DNA of 64,000 bases, from positions 1,580,658 to 1,644,657 of the forward strand of contig NZ_LR131147.1 in the NCBI RefSeq assembly GCF_900626285.1. The letters are read 5' to 3'. Of the stretch, positions 13,977-23,364 are shown one piece after another (positions within the stretch are counted from its first letter, which is position 1; every line of letters starts with the position of its first letter). This stretch comes from Intestinimonas massiliensis (ex Afouda et al. 2020). GTDB taxonomy: Bacteria > Bacillota > Clostridia > Oscillospirales > Oscillospiraceae. The notes under the pieces were generated by a model. It was not told where the DNA came from, searched no databases, and worked only from the letters and a program-made list of their open reading frames with translations. Position numbers and translations under genes: made by a program.

Positions 13977-16235
13977 ATGGCTTTTACTGAAGAGAGTTCT
14001 GCCCTGAAAGACTTTTCCAACGGGCAGTCTGTCCGGGCGCAGGAGTTTATGGGCTCCCATCCCGCCGTCCGGAACGGTGTGGCTGGGTGGACCTTCCGGG
14101 TGTGGGCGCCCCACGCCAAGTCTGTGTCTATCATGGGGGACTTCAACGGCTGGAACGAAAACGGAAACCCCATGGAGGAACTGGCCGACGGCGTGTGGGA
14201 GGGCTTCGTCCCCGGCCTGCAGCAGTACGACAACTATAAATATGCGGTCCACGCCGCTGACGGCCGGGTGCTGGCCAAAGCCGACCCCTATGCCTTCCAT
14301 GCGGAGACCCGGCCGGGGAACGCCTCCAAGCTGTACGACCTGAGCGGCTACCAGTGGGGCGACCAGAGCTGGATGGACTACCGGAAGAACAACCCCATCT
14401 ACCAGAAGCCGCTGAATATTTATGAGGTACACCTGGGCTCCTGGCGGCGCACCGGCGACGACCAGATGCTGTCCTACCGGGACATCGGCAAGTACCTGGT
14501 GCCCTATGTGAAGGAGATGGGCTTCACCCATGTGGAGCTGCTTCCCGTCACCGAGCACCCGCTGGACGCCTCCTGGGGCTACCAGTGCACCGGCTACTTT
14601 GCCGCCACCAGCCGGTACGGCACCCCCCACGACTTCATGTGGCTGGTGGATCAGCTCCACCAGGCCGGCATCGGCGTGATCCTGGACTGGGTGCCCGCCC
14701 ACTTCCCCAAGGACGCCTTCGGCCTGTATGAGTTCGACGGCCAGCCCTGCTACGAGTATGCCGATCCCCGGAAGGGGGAGCACGCCGACTGGGGCACCCG
14801 GGTGTTCGACTACGGCCGCAATGAGGTGCGCTCCTTCCTCTGCTCCTCCGCCATGTTCTGGCTGGAGCAGTACCACGTGGACGGCCTGCGGGTGGACGCG
14901 GTGGCCTCCATGCTCTACCTGGACTACGGCCGGCAGGGCGGCGAGTGGACCCCCAACGTGTTCGGCGGCCACGAGAACCTGGAGGCCGTGGACTTCCTCC
15001 AGCAGCTCAACGGTCACATCTTTATGGACCACCCGGACGTGATGATGATCGCCGAGGAATCCACCGCCTGGCCCCGGGTATCCCACCCGGTTGGACAGGG
15101 CGGCCTGGAGGGCGGTTTGGGCTTCAACCTGAAGTGGAACATGGGCTGGATGAACGACATCCTCCACTACATCAAGCTGGACCCCTATTTCCGGCAGTTC
15201 AACCACAAGGACATCACCTTCTCCCTGATGTACGCCTTTTCGGAAAACTTTGTGCTCCCCCTGTCCCACGACGAGGTGGTGCACATGAAGGGCTCCCTCA
15301 TCAACAAGATGCCCGGCACCAACGAGGAGAAGTTCGCCGGCGTGCGGGCCTTCTACACCTACATGCTCACCCATCCCGGCAAGAAGCTGCTGATGATGGG
15401 CTGCGAGTTCGGCCAGTGGAACGAGTGGCACTATGAGCACTCTCTGGACTGGCACCTGCTGGATCCCGAAGCGGAGTGGGCCAAGCCCCACCGCCAGCTG
15501 CAGCAGTTCTTCAAGCAGGCCAACGCCCTCTACCTGGCCCACCCCGAGCTGTGGGAGCTGGACTTCTCCTGGGAGGGCTTTGAGTGGATCGAGGCCAACG
15601 ACAACCAGGCCAACACCATCGCCTTCCTGCGGAAGGACAAGAAGGGCGACACCCTGGTGATCGTGTGCAACTTCTCCCCCGTGGACCGGACGGGCTACAC
15701 CATTGGCGTGCCGGTACCCGGCGTATACACCTGCATCTTCTCCACCGACGATCCCGCCTTCGGCGGCAAGGGCCTGGGCGACACCGAGCCGGTGAAGAGC
15801 CAGTACAATGAGAGCCAGGGCAAGGAGCAGTCCATCACCCTGAAGCTGCCCGCCATGAGCGCCGCCATCTATCGCTGCACCCGGAAGTTCCCCGTCCGCC
15901 GCAAGAAGGCGGACGGAAGCAAGCCGGCCAAGAAGGCGGCAAAGGCGCCTGCGAAGGGAAAGGCCTCCGCCGCCAAGGCAAAGGCCTCTGCTCCGGCGGT
16001 GAGGGAGAAGGCAGCCGCCCCCGCCGTAAAGGCGAAGGCGGCCTCTCCCGCCGTGAAGGAGAAAGCCCCCGCTCCCGCCGTAAAGGCGAAGGCGTCCTCT
16101 CCCGCCGTGAAGGAGAAAGCCCCCGCTCCCGTGGTAAAGGAGAAGGCGGCCGCTCCCACTGTGAAAGAGAAGTCCCCCGCCCCGGCAGCCAAAAAAGCCG
16201 GGAAGAAAGCCAAAGCAGAGAAAGAAGAGAAGTAA
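13977..16235 (+). CDS. glgB: 1,4-alpha-glucan branching enzyme with a histone-H1-like C-terminal tail
   Basis: Residues 1-630 are a complete GH13 branching enzyme that introduces alpha-1,6 branches into glycogen. An N-terminal CBM48 region (WAPHAKSVSIMGDFNGW) precedes the barrel. Catalytic residues can be placed: Asp307 in LRVDAV, Glu360 in IAEES, and the third Asp in LSHDEVVH. The last 120 residues are not part of the family: they are Lys/Ala/Pro-rich and contain seven 9-residue repeats of the form VKEKAPAPA. The start has AAGGAGAGG 7 bases upstream; an earlier ORF start at 13911 has no ribosome site. First gene of the glycogen locus. Confidence 0.95.
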   Translation: MAFTEESSALKDFSNGQSVRAQEFMGSHPAVRNGVAGWTFRVWAPHAKSVSIMGDFNGWNENGNPMEELADGVWEGFVPGLQQYDNYKYAVHAADGRVLAKADPYAFHAETRPGNASKLYDLSGYQWGDQSWMDYRKNNPIYQKPLNIYEVHLGSWRRTGDDQMLSYRDIGKYLVPYVKEMGFTHVELLPVTEHPLDASWGYQCTGYFAATSRYGTPHDFMWLVDQLHQAGIGVILDWVPAHFPKDAFGLYEFDGQPCYEYADPRKGEHADWGTRVFDYGRNEVRSFLCSSAMFWLEQYHVDGLRVDAVASMLYLDYGRQGGEWTPNVFGGHENLEAVDFLQQLNGHIFMDHPDVMMIAEESTAWPRVSHPVGQGGLEGGLGFNLKWNMGWMNDILHYIKLDPYFRQFNHKDITFSLMYAFSENFVLPLSHDEVVHMKGSLINKMPGTNEEKFAGVRAFYTYMLTHPGKKLLMMGCEFGQWNEWHYEHSLDWHLLDPEAEWAKPHRQLQQFFKQANALYLAHPELWELDFSWEGFEWIEANDNQANTIAFLRKDKKGDTLVIVCNFSPVDRTGYTIGVPVPGVYTCIFSTDDPAFGGKGLGDTEPVKSQYNESQGKEQSITLKLPAMSAAIYRCTRKFPVRRKKADGSKPAKKAAKAPAKGKASAAKAKASAPAVREKAAAPAVKAKAASPAVKEKAPAPAVKAKASSPAVKEKAPAPVVKEKAAAPTVKEKSPAPAAKKAGKKAKAEKEEK
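15999..16187 (+). repeat. Seven tandem 27-bp coding repeats
   Basis: Seven in-frame 27-bp units encode VREKAAAPA, VKAKAASPA, VKEKAPAPA, VKAKASSPA, VKEKAPAPV, VKEKAAAPT and VKEKSPAPA at the end of glgB. Adjacent pairs are nearly identical as 54-bp units, so copy number may vary by recombination or slippage. Confidence 0.85.
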
Positions 16236-16383
16236 GCTCTGATCCGGAGCCGGAAGGAGAGGAGAGGTCCGCAGGCTTTTGCGGCGCTTTCCGGCCATTC
16301 TTGCAGCCACCCAGAATCATCCATCGTCTGGTTTTATCGTTTATGTTATAGTAAAAGTCCAGTTCAATGACTGAGGTGATAGA

Positions 16384-17592
16384 ATGAAAAAGGAATGTGT
16401 CGCCATGTTGCTGGCGGGCGGGCAGGGCAGCCGTCTGCACGCTCTTACCAGCCACGTGGCCAAGCCCGCGGTCCCCTTTGGCGGAAAGTACCGCATCATC
16501 GACTTTCCCCTGTCCAACTGCATCAACTCCGGTATCGACACGGTGGGTGTGCTGACCCAGTACCGCCCGCTGGAGCTGAACGCCTACATCGGCAACGGCG
16601 AGCCCTGGGACCTGGACCGGTCCTACGGCGGCGTCCACATCCTGCCCCCCTACATGCGGGAGGGCGAGAAGGGCACCTGGTACAAGGGTACCGCCAACGC
16701 CATCTATCAGAACATCAACTTCCTGGAGACCTATGACCCGGAGTACGTGCTCATCCTGTCCGGCGACCACGTGTACAAGATGGACTATGCCCAGATGCTC
16801 CGCCGGCACAAGGAGGTGGGCGCGGCCTGCACCATCTCCGTGCTGGAGGTCCCCATGGAGGAGGCTCCCCGGTTCGGCATCATGAACGTGGATGAGAACG
16901 ACGACATCTACGAGTTTGAGGAGAAGCCCAAGAAGCCCAAGAGCAATCTGGCCTCCATGGGCATCTACATCTTCACCTGGAAGAAGCTGCGGGAGTATCT
17001 GATTGCCGACGAGGAGGACGAGAAGAGCGCCAACGACTTCGGCAAGAACATCATCCCCGCCATGCTGAACGCCGGGGAGAAGATGACGGCCTACCGGTTC
17101 CAGGGCTACTGGAAGGACGTGGGCACCATCGACTCCCTGTGGGACGCCAACATGGATATGCTCTCCCCCGACAACGGCATCGACCTATATGATACCGAGT
17201 GGCCCATCTACGCCCGCACCCCCACCAAGCCGCCTCACTTTATGGGCAAGGACGCCAAGGTGGCCCACTCCATGGTCACCGGCGGCTGCGAGGTATACGG
17301 CACGGTGGAGAACTCGGTGCTCTTCCACTCCGTCATCGTGGAGGAGGGCGCGGTGGTGCGCTACTCCATCCTGATGCCCGGCACCGTGGTCAAGGCGGGC
17401 GCCGTGGTGGAATACGCCATTGTGGCGGAAAACAGCGTCATTGGTGAGCGGGCCCGGGTAGGCGCCTCTCCCGACGGCAGCGAGGAGTGGGGCGTGGCCG
17501 TGGTGGCCCAGCACCTCACCATCGGGCCCGACGCCGTGGTCTCTCCCAAGGCCATGATCACTCGTAACGTGAAAGGAGGTGGGGTGAAATGA
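16384..17592 (+). CDS. glgC: Glucose-1-phosphate adenylyltransferase, catalytic subunit
   Basis: A 402-residue ADP-glucose pyrophosphorylase that makes ADP-glucose from ATP and glucose-1-phosphate, the committed step of glycogen synthesis. The N terminus MLLAGGQGSRLHALTSHVAKPAVPFGGKYRIIDF carries the nucleotide-binding loop; SGDHVYKMDY provides the metal-binding Asp and EEKPKKPKS the substrate region. A left-handed beta-helix C terminus is visible as hexapeptide-like repeats. GAGGTG precedes the ATG. Its stop overlaps the start of glgD by four bases. In Firmicutes GlgC works as a heterotetramer with GlgD. Confidence 0.96.
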   Translation: MKKECVAMLLAGGQGSRLHALTSHVAKPAVPFGGKYRIIDFPLSNCINSGIDTVGVLTQYRPLELNAYIGNGEPWDLDRSYGGVHILPPYMREGEKGTWYKGTANAIYQNINFLETYDPEYVLILSGDHVYKMDYAQMLRRHKEVGAACTISVLEVPMEEAPRFGIMNVDENDDIYEFEEKPKKPKSNLASMGIYIFTWKKLREYLIADEEDEKSANDFGKNIIPAMLNAGEKMTAYRFQGYWKDVGTIDSLWDANMDMLSPDNGIDLYDTEWPIYARTPTKPPHFMGKDAKVAHSMVTGGCEVYGTVENSVLFHSVIVEEGAVVRYSILMPGTVVKAGAVVEYAIVAENSVIGERARVGASPDGSEEWGVAVVAQHLTIGPDAVVSPKAMITRNVKGGGVK

Positions 17593-18704
17593 TGAACAAG
17601 CTGCACGGCATCATTTTTTCCTACCTTTCCAACCCCGACCTGCGGGAGCTGACCCAGCACCGCAACACCTGCTCCATCCCCTACGGCGGCCGGTACCGGG
17701 TGATTGACTTCATGCTCTCCAACATGGTCAATGCCGGCATCTCCGACGTGGGCCTGATCGTCCACGCCAACTATCAGTCTCTGCTGGACCATGTGGGCTC
17801 CGGCAAGGACTGGGACCTGAGCCGCAAGCACGGCGGCCTGCGCATTCTGCCCCCCTTCGGCTATTCCGGCCGGCGGGAAGGCGTGTATCGGGGCCGCATG
17901 GACGCTCTGGCCGGCGTGCGCTCCTACCTGCAGAATATCCGGCAGGACTACGTGGTGCTGGCCGGCGGCGACGTGGCGGTGAACCTGCCCCTCCAGGACA
18001 TCTTTGACGCCCACATCCGCAATGACGCGGACATCACCGCCGTGTGCACCAGCCACCCCATGGGGGATCCCAAGGAATCGGATTACTTCTCCATCGGCGC
18101 CGGCGGCCGGGTCACCGACGTGTCGGTACACCCCTCCATCGCCCAGGGCTGTGAGTCTCTGGAGGTCTACATCCTCTCCAAGGCGCTGCTGCTCTCCCTG
18201 GTGGACCACTGTGCCGCCCACAACATCCCCTCTTTCAGCGTGGGCGTGCTGCAGGCCATGTCCGGCCAGCTGAAGATCTGCCCCTATGTGTATGACGGCT
18301 ATGCCGCCCGGCTCCAGTCTGTGGCGGGCTACTTCGCCCGCAGCATGGAGCTGCTGGATCCCGATATCCGCAAGCAGCTGTTCGTGCCCGACCGGCCGGT
18401 ACGCACCAAGGACCGCTCCGATCCGTCCACCTATTACGGCCCCAACTCCAAGTCCATCAACTCTCTGGTGGCCGACGGCTGCATCATCGAGGGCGAGGTG
18501 GAGAACTCCATCCTGTTCCGCGGTGTGCGGGTGGAGAAGGGAGCCCGGGTATCCGGCTGCGTGCTGATGCAGGGCACCACCATCCAGGCGGGCGCTGTAC
18601 TCAAGTACGCCATTACCGACAAAAATGTGCGTGTGAACCCCGGCCGGATGCTGATGGGTCACAGCACCTACCCCCTTGCCATCGCCAAGAACGAGATCGT
18701 ATGA
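17589..18704 (+). CDS. glgD: Glucose-1-phosphate adenylyltransferase, regulatory subunit
   Basis: A 371-residue paralogue of GlgC. It keeps the fold (GRYRVIDFMLSNMVNAGISDVGL, beta-helix C terminus) but lacks the GGQGSRL nucleotide loop at its N terminus, where the sequence is IIFSYLSNPDLRELTQHRN; the loss explains why GlgD is weakly active alone and acts as partner of GlgC. The ATG lies in an ATGA overlap with glgC and behind AAAGGAGGTGGGG. Translational coupling should keep the two subunits equal. Confidence 0.95.
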   Translation: MMNKLHGIIFSYLSNPDLRELTQHRNTCSIPYGGRYRVIDFMLSNMVNAGISDVGLIVHANYQSLLDHVGSGKDWDLSRKHGGLRILPPFGYSGRREGVYRGRMDALAGVRSYLQNIRQDYVVLAGGDVAVNLPLQDIFDAHIRNDADITAVCTSHPMGDPKESDYFSIGAGGRVTDVSVHPSIAQGCESLEVYILSKALLLSLVDHCAAHNIPSFSVGVLQAMSGQLKICPYVYDGYAARLQSVAGYFARSMELLDPDIRKQLFVPDRPVRTKDRSDPSTYYGPNSKSINSLVADGCIIEGEVENSILFRGVRVEKGARVSGCVLMQGTTIQAGAVLKYAITDKNVRVNPGRMLMGHSTYPLAIAKNEIV

Positions 18705-18773
18705 CGGGGCGGGCCGGCCTCCGTGCCGGCCCGTTTCCCCTATGCTCACATATCAATTTGATTGGAGAACAGT

Positions 18774-20210
18774 ATGAATATTTTGTTTGCCACCTCAGAG
18801 TGCGCCCCTTTTATCAAGACCGGCGGTCTGGCGGACGTGGCCGGCGCCCTGCCCAAGGCCCTGGCCAAGCTGGGACACGACGTGCGGGTGATCCTGCCCC
18901 TGTACGAGGGCATCGGTCAGGAGTGGCGCAGTCAGATGACCTTCCTGCAGTGCTTCCACATCACTGTGGCCTGGCGCACCCCCTACTGCGGCATCTTTGA
19001 GCTGAAGCGGGACGGCGTCACCTACTGGTTCGTGGACAACGAGTACTACTTCAAGCGGGCCAATATTTATGGCCACTACGACGACGGCGAGCGGTTCGCC
19101 TACTTCTCCCGGGCCGTGGTGGAGACGGTGGGCTACCTGAACTGGCATCCCGACGTACTGCACTGCAACGACTGGCAGACCGCTCTGGTGCCCATCTACC
19201 TGCTGGAGGAGCGCCACCGCATTCCTCAGCTGGCCGACACCAAGAGCGTGTTCACCATCCACAACATCGAGTATCAGGGCCGCTACGGCAGTCAGACCCT
19301 GAAGGATCTGTTCGGTCTGAACGCCGGCTACTTCAACGAGCATATGCTGGAGTACCACGGGGATGTGAACCTGATGAAGGGGGCCATCTACGCCGCCGAC
19401 TATGTCACCACCGTGTCTCCTACTTACGCTGAGGAGCTGCAGTACAGCTTCTATGCCCACGGACTGGAGGGGGTCATCTCCGATAACCGCCACAAGCTGA
19501 AGGGCATCCTGAACGGCATCGACACCGAGGTATATGACCCCTGGCAAGACGCGGGTCTGACCAAGCACTTCTCCGCCAAGCAGATGGCGGGCAAGAAGGC
19601 CTGCAAGGCCGCCCTGCAGCAGATGTCCGGCCTGCGGGAGAATCCCGACACCCCCATTATCGCCTGCGTCTCCCGGCTGGTGAAGCACAAGGGCTTTGAT
19701 CTGGTCACCGCCGCCATCCAGGACATTATGGGCATGGATACCCAGATGATCGTGCTGGGCACCGGCGACTGGAACTTTGAGGAATCCTTCCGTCAGGCCC
19801 AGAACCAGTATCCCGGCCGGTTTGCCGCCCACCTGATGTACTCCCCCAACCTGTCCACCGCCATCTACGGCGGCGCCGACATCTTCCTCATGCCCTCCAT
19901 CTCCGAGCCCTGCGGCCTGAGCCAGATGATCGCCATGCGCTACGGCACCATCCCCGTGGTGCGGGAGACCGGCGGCCTGCGGGACTCCGTGATCCCCTAC
20001 AACAAGTACACCGGAGAGGGCACCGGTTTCTCCTTCGCCAACATCAACGCCCACGAGATGACCGGGGTGCTGGCCGAGGCCGTGGACCTCTACCACAACG
20101 ACAAGAAAGCCTGGAAGGGCATCCAGAAAAATGCCATGACGTCCGACTTCTCCTGGGACAAATCCGCCCAGGAATACTGCCAGATCTACAGCTGGGTAAC
20201 GGGCAAGTAA
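18774..20210 (+). CDS. glgA: Glycogen synthase (ADP-glucose)
   Basis: A 478-residue GT5 enzyme that extends alpha-1,4-glucan from ADP-glucose. The N terminus MNILFATSECAPFIKTGGLADVAGALPKAL includes KTGGL, the ADP-glucose-binding Lys; HNIEYQGRYG and the C-terminal SISEPCGLSQMIAMRYGTIPVVRETGGL are the other family marks. The ATG at 18774 follows TTGGAG by 6 bases; a TTG four codons upstream is less likely. It is 69 bases after glgD in the same orientation. Confidence 0.96.
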   Translation: MNILFATSECAPFIKTGGLADVAGALPKALAKLGHDVRVILPLYEGIGQEWRSQMTFLQCFHITVAWRTPYCGIFELKRDGVTYWFVDNEYYFKRANIYGHYDDGERFAYFSRAVVETVGYLNWHPDVLHCNDWQTALVPIYLLEERHRIPQLADTKSVFTIHNIEYQGRYGSQTLKDLFGLNAGYFNEHMLEYHGDVNLMKGAIYAADYVTTVSPTYAEELQYSFYAHGLEGVISDNRHKLKGILNGIDTEVYDPWQDAGLTKHFSAKQMAGKKACKAALQQMSGLRENPDTPIIACVSRLVKHKGFDLVTAAIQDIMGMDTQMIVLGTGDWNFEESFRQAQNQYPGRFAAHLMYSPNLSTAIYGGADIFLMPSISEPCGLSQMIAMRYGTIPVVRETGGLRDSVIPYNKYTGEGTGFSFANINAHEMTGVLAEAVDLYHNDKKAWKGIQKNAMTSDFSWDKSAQEYCQIYSWVTGK

Positions 20211-20227
20211 AGTTCGATTCCCATCTC

Positions 20228-20257
20228 TTGACAAAGTAAATACGCTTGTGATAAAAT
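20228..20257 (+). promoter_or_regulatory. glgP promoter
   Basis: A perfect TTGACA at 20228-20233, 18-base spacer and TAAAAT at 20252-20257, between glgA and glgP. Phosphorylase can thus be expressed apart from the synthetic genes. Confidence 0.75.
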
Positions 20258-20260
20258 TCC

Positions 20261-20293
20261 GCTCCGCAGGGGGATTTTGGCTCCCTGCGGAGC
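20261..20293 (+). promoter_or_regulatory. 5' leader hairpin of glgP
   Basis: An 11-bp perfect stem (20261-20271 with 20283-20293) with an 11-base loop begins near the predicted transcription start. It has no T run, so it is not a classical terminator. It may protect the 5' end of the glgP message, or serve as glgA 3' end. Confidence 0.55.
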
Positions 20294-20332
20294 GCTTTGA
20301 TGCGATCCTAACCAGAATAGGAGATGTCTGCG

Positions 20333-22771
20333 TTGCACAACTATACGAAGAAAGAGCTGATGAACCTCATTACCGGCAAGCTGCGCCGCAACTTCGGCCG
20401 TGACGTGGAGGAAGCCACCAGCCTGCATATGTTCAAGGCCTGCGCCATGGTGCTGCGTGATATTATGTCCGAGCGGCAGATGAAGACTGCCGACAAGGTT
20501 GCGGAAGAGCACCAGCGTCAGGTCCATTATCTGTCCCTGGAGTTCCTGATGGGCCGCTCTCTGATGAAGAATGCCTATAACCTGGGTGTGCTGGAGCAGC
20601 TGAAGGGTGCCATTGAGGCTCTGGGCTTCTCCGCCCCCGACCTGTTCGAGACCGAGCCTGACGCCGGTCTGGGCAACGGCGGCCTGGGCCGCCTGGCCGC
20701 CTGCTACCTGGACTCCATGACCACCCTGGAGATCCCCGCCACCGGCTACTCCATCTGCTACGAGCTGGGTATCTTCAAGCAGAAGATCGTGGACGGCCAG
20801 CAGGTGGAGCTGCCCGACAACTGGCTGGGCCTGGGCGACGCCTGGCTCATTCCCAAGATGGACGAGGTGGAGGAAGTCCACTTCGGCGGCAAGGTAGAGG
20901 ACGAGTGGGACGACCAGGGCCGTCACCGGGTGAAGCACACCGGGTATGACACGGTGCTGGCGGTGCCCAAGGACATGGAGATCTCCGGCTACCACACCGA
21001 GCACGGCAACCTGCTGCGGCTGTGGGACGCCAAGAGCCCCACGCCGGTGGACATGAACCTGTTCTCCTCCGGCCAGTACCTGAAGGCGGTGGAGCAGCAG
21101 GCCATGGCCGAGTCCATCTCCAAGGTGCTCTACCCCGAGGACAACCACTACGAGGGCAAGTCCCTGCGTCTGAAGCAGCAGTACTTCTTCGTGTCCGCCA
21201 CCATCCAGTCCATCGTGCGCAAGCACCGGGCGGAGTACGGCACCCTGCGCAACTTCCACCTGAAGCACGTCATCCAGATCAACGACACCCACCCCACCCT
21301 GGCCATCCCCGAGCTGATGCGGATCCTGCTGGACGAGGAGGGCTACGGCTGGGAGGAGGCCTGGTATATCACCACCCACACCATCGCCTACACCAACCAC
21401 ACCGTCATGGCGGAGGCCCTGGAGCGCTGGCCCCAGCAGCTGATCGAGTCCCTGCTGCCCCGGATCTGGCAGATCCTCATTGAGATCTCCAACCGCTACC
21501 AGCAGGCTCTCACCACCTACTTCCACGGCGACCTGTCCAAGGTGGCTCCCATGGCCATCATCTGGGGCGGCGAGGTGCGCATGGCCAACCTGTGCGTGTG
21601 CGCCTGCTTCAAGGTCAACGGCGTGTCCGCCCTCCATTCGGAGATCCTGAAGCACGACGTATTCCACGACGCCTATGCGCGTACCCCCGACAAGTTCACC
21701 AACGTGACCAACGGCATCGACCACCGCCGCTGGCTGGCGGAGAGCAACCCCAAGCTGGACGCCCTGATCCAGGAGTGCTGCGGCAAGGACAAATACCTGC
21801 TCCAGCCCGAGGCCCTGAAGGAGCTGGAGAAGTTCCAGGACGACGCCGGGGTGCTGTCCCGTCTGGGCCAGATCAAGGCGGAGAACAAGAAGGCCTTTGC
21901 CGCCTGGGTGAAGCGGGAGAGCGGCATCACCCTCAACACCGACGCCATCTTCGACGTACAGGTCAAGCGGCTCCACGAGTACAAGCGCCAGCTGCTGAAC
22001 GTGCTGCACATCATCTACCTGTACCAGCACATGAAGAACGATCCCCACTTCGACTTCGCGCCCCGCACCTACCTGTTCGGCGCCAAGGCGGCCCCCGGCT
22101 ACGCGGTGGCCAAGCGGATCATCCGGCTCATCAACTCGGTGTCCGATATGATCGCCAAGGACCCCATCTGCAAGGACCGGCTCCAGGTGGTCTTTTTGGA
22201 GAACTACCGGGTGAGCCTGGCGGAGAAGCTGATGCCCGCCTCCGAGCTGAGCGAGCAGATCTCCACCGCCGGCAAGGAGGCCAGCGGCACCGGCAACATG
22301 AAGTTCATGATGAACGGCGCCCTGACCATCGGCACCCTGGACGGCGCCAATGTGGAGATGCACCAGGTGCTGGGCGACGAGAACATCTTCCTCTTCGGCC
22401 TGAAGGCCCACGAGGTGGCCGAGCTGAAGCAGAAGGGCTACAAGTCCTATGAGTACTACGTCCACAACCCCGACCTGCGGGCTGTGGTGGACCAGCTGAA
22501 CGTGGGCTTCGGCGACGGCGTGGCCTATGACGACCTGGCCCGCCGGCTGCTCTTCGGCGACGGCGGCGCCGCCGACGAGTACCTGCTGCTGGCCGACTTC
22601 GAGAGCTACCGGGACGCTCACGCCCGGGCGGGCCGGGCCTACCAGGACCCCAAGGCGTGGAACAAGATGTCCCTGCTGAACATCGCCCGGTCCGGCATCT
22701 TTGCCGCCGACCGCTCCATCAGCGAGTACGCCAAGAACATCTGGAACGTCCCCGTGCGGGAGCTCAAGTAA
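20333..22771 (+). CDS. glgP: Glycogen/starch phosphorylase
   Basis: An 812-residue GT35 phosphorylase that releases glucose-1-phosphate from glycogen with PLP. The PLP-lysine segment KEASGTGNMKFMMNGALTIGTLDGANVE is intact near residue 645, and GLGNGGLGRLAACYLDS near 115 is the other hallmark. Start choice: the ATG at 20324 directly abuts GGAG, which leaves no spacing, whereas the TTG at 20333 is 9 bases away, so I prefer TTG; the two differ by three residues. It ends the glycogen locus, before a strong terminator. Confidence 0.95.
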   Translation: MHNYTKKELMNLITGKLRRNFGRDVEEATSLHMFKACAMVLRDIMSERQMKTADKVAEEHQRQVHYLSLEFLMGRSLMKNAYNLGVLEQLKGAIEALGFSAPDLFETEPDAGLGNGGLGRLAACYLDSMTTLEIPATGYSICYELGIFKQKIVDGQQVELPDNWLGLGDAWLIPKMDEVEEVHFGGKVEDEWDDQGRHRVKHTGYDTVLAVPKDMEISGYHTEHGNLLRLWDAKSPTPVDMNLFSSGQYLKAVEQQAMAESISKVLYPEDNHYEGKSLRLKQQYFFVSATIQSIVRKHRAEYGTLRNFHLKHVIQINDTHPTLAIPELMRILLDEEGYGWEEAWYITTHTIAYTNHTVMAEALERWPQQLIESLLPRIWQILIEISNRYQQALTTYFHGDLSKVAPMAIIWGGEVRMANLCVCACFKVNGVSALHSEILKHDVFHDAYARTPDKFTNVTNGIDHRRWLAESNPKLDALIQECCGKDKYLLQPEALKELEKFQDDAGVLSRLGQIKAENKKAFAAWVKRESGITLNTDAIFDVQVKRLHEYKRQLLNVLHIIYLYQHMKNDPHFDFAPRTYLFGAKAAPGYAVAKRIIRLINSVSDMIAKDPICKDRLQVVFLENYRVSLAEKLMPASELSEQISTAGKEASGTGNMKFMMNGALTIGTLDGANVEMHQVLGDENIFLFGLKAHEVAELKQKGYKSYEYYVHNPDLRAVVDQLNVGFGDGVAYDDLARRLLFGDGGAADEYLLLADFESYRDAHARAGRAYQDPKAWNKMSLLNIARSGIFAADRSISEYAKNIWNVPVRELK

Positions 22772-22782
22772 ACAGGAACCCC

Positions 22783-22815
22783 AAACCGGGCGGCAAAAAG
22801 CCGCCCGGTTTTTTT
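22783..22815 (+). terminator. Rho-independent terminator of glgP
   Basis: Stem AACCGGGCGGC with its complement, 5-A loop, then seven or more T. Confidence 0.92.
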
Positions 22816-22875
22816 GCGCTTTGCGCAATCATTGCCCCGCCTCCGGCGCTTTCTTACCAGAAGGGAGTGAATGGT

Positions 22876-23364
22876 ATGCCCAGTCTCAACGGTCTTCCCC
22901 TCTCCTGCGAGGAGATCCTGGACCGCTACGGCCCCCTGGTCTACCGCATGGCGGTCCAGGGCACCGGCAGCGCGGCCGACGGGGAGGATGTGGCCCAGGA
23001 GGTCTTTGTCAGCCTGATCCGCAGCGACCCCGCCTTTGCCGATGACACCCACCTGCGGGCCTGGCTCATCCGGGCCACCGCCAACCGCTGCAAAAGCTGG
23101 GGCCGCTCCCCCTGGAGAAAGTGCACCGTTCCGCTGGAGCCCAACCGGGATACCGTCCCGCCGCCTCCCGATGGCTCCGGCGTGCTGGAGGCGGTGGCCG
23201 CCCTGCCGGCCAAATACCGCTGGCCGGTGTACCTCCACTACATCGAGGGGTACACCGCCGCCGAGATCGGCCTGCTGCTGGGCTGCCCCCGGAACACGGT
23301 GCTCTCCCGGCTGAGCCGGGCCAGAGAGAAGCTGAAGGACGCGCTGAAGGAGGAATGGTCATGA
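22876..23364 (+). CDS. RNA polymerase sigma-70 family factor (ECF-type)
   Basis: A 162-residue two-domain sigma factor. Region 2 covers about residues 12-75 (YGPLVYRMAVQGTGSAADGEDVAQEVFVSLI and HLRAWLIRATANRC) and region 4 about 105-155 (LPAKYRWPVYLHYIEGYTAAEIGLLLGCPRNTVLSRLSRAREKLK) with a helix-turn-helix. It should direct polymerase to a small stress regulon. The ATG follows GGGAG by 8 bases. Its stop overlaps the next gene by four bases, so it is coupled to a membrane protein that is probably its controller. Confidence 0.88.
   Translation: MPSLNGLPLSCEEILDRYGPLVYRMAVQGTGSAADGEDVAQEVFVSLIRSDPAFADDTHLRAWLIRATANRCKSWGRSPWRKCTVPLEPNRDTVPPPPDGSGVLEAVAALPAKYRWPVYLHYIEGYTAAEIGLLLGCPRNTVLSRLSRAREKLKDALKEEWS

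Noticed and set aside
15999..16187. CRISPR-like repeat array
   Set aside because: The 27-bp units are contiguous, in frame and without spacers; they code for the GlgB tail.
13929..16310. Long minus-strand frame opposite glgB
   Set aside because: Shadow frame caused by high third-position GC; Gly/Val/His-rich, no motif and no ribosome site.
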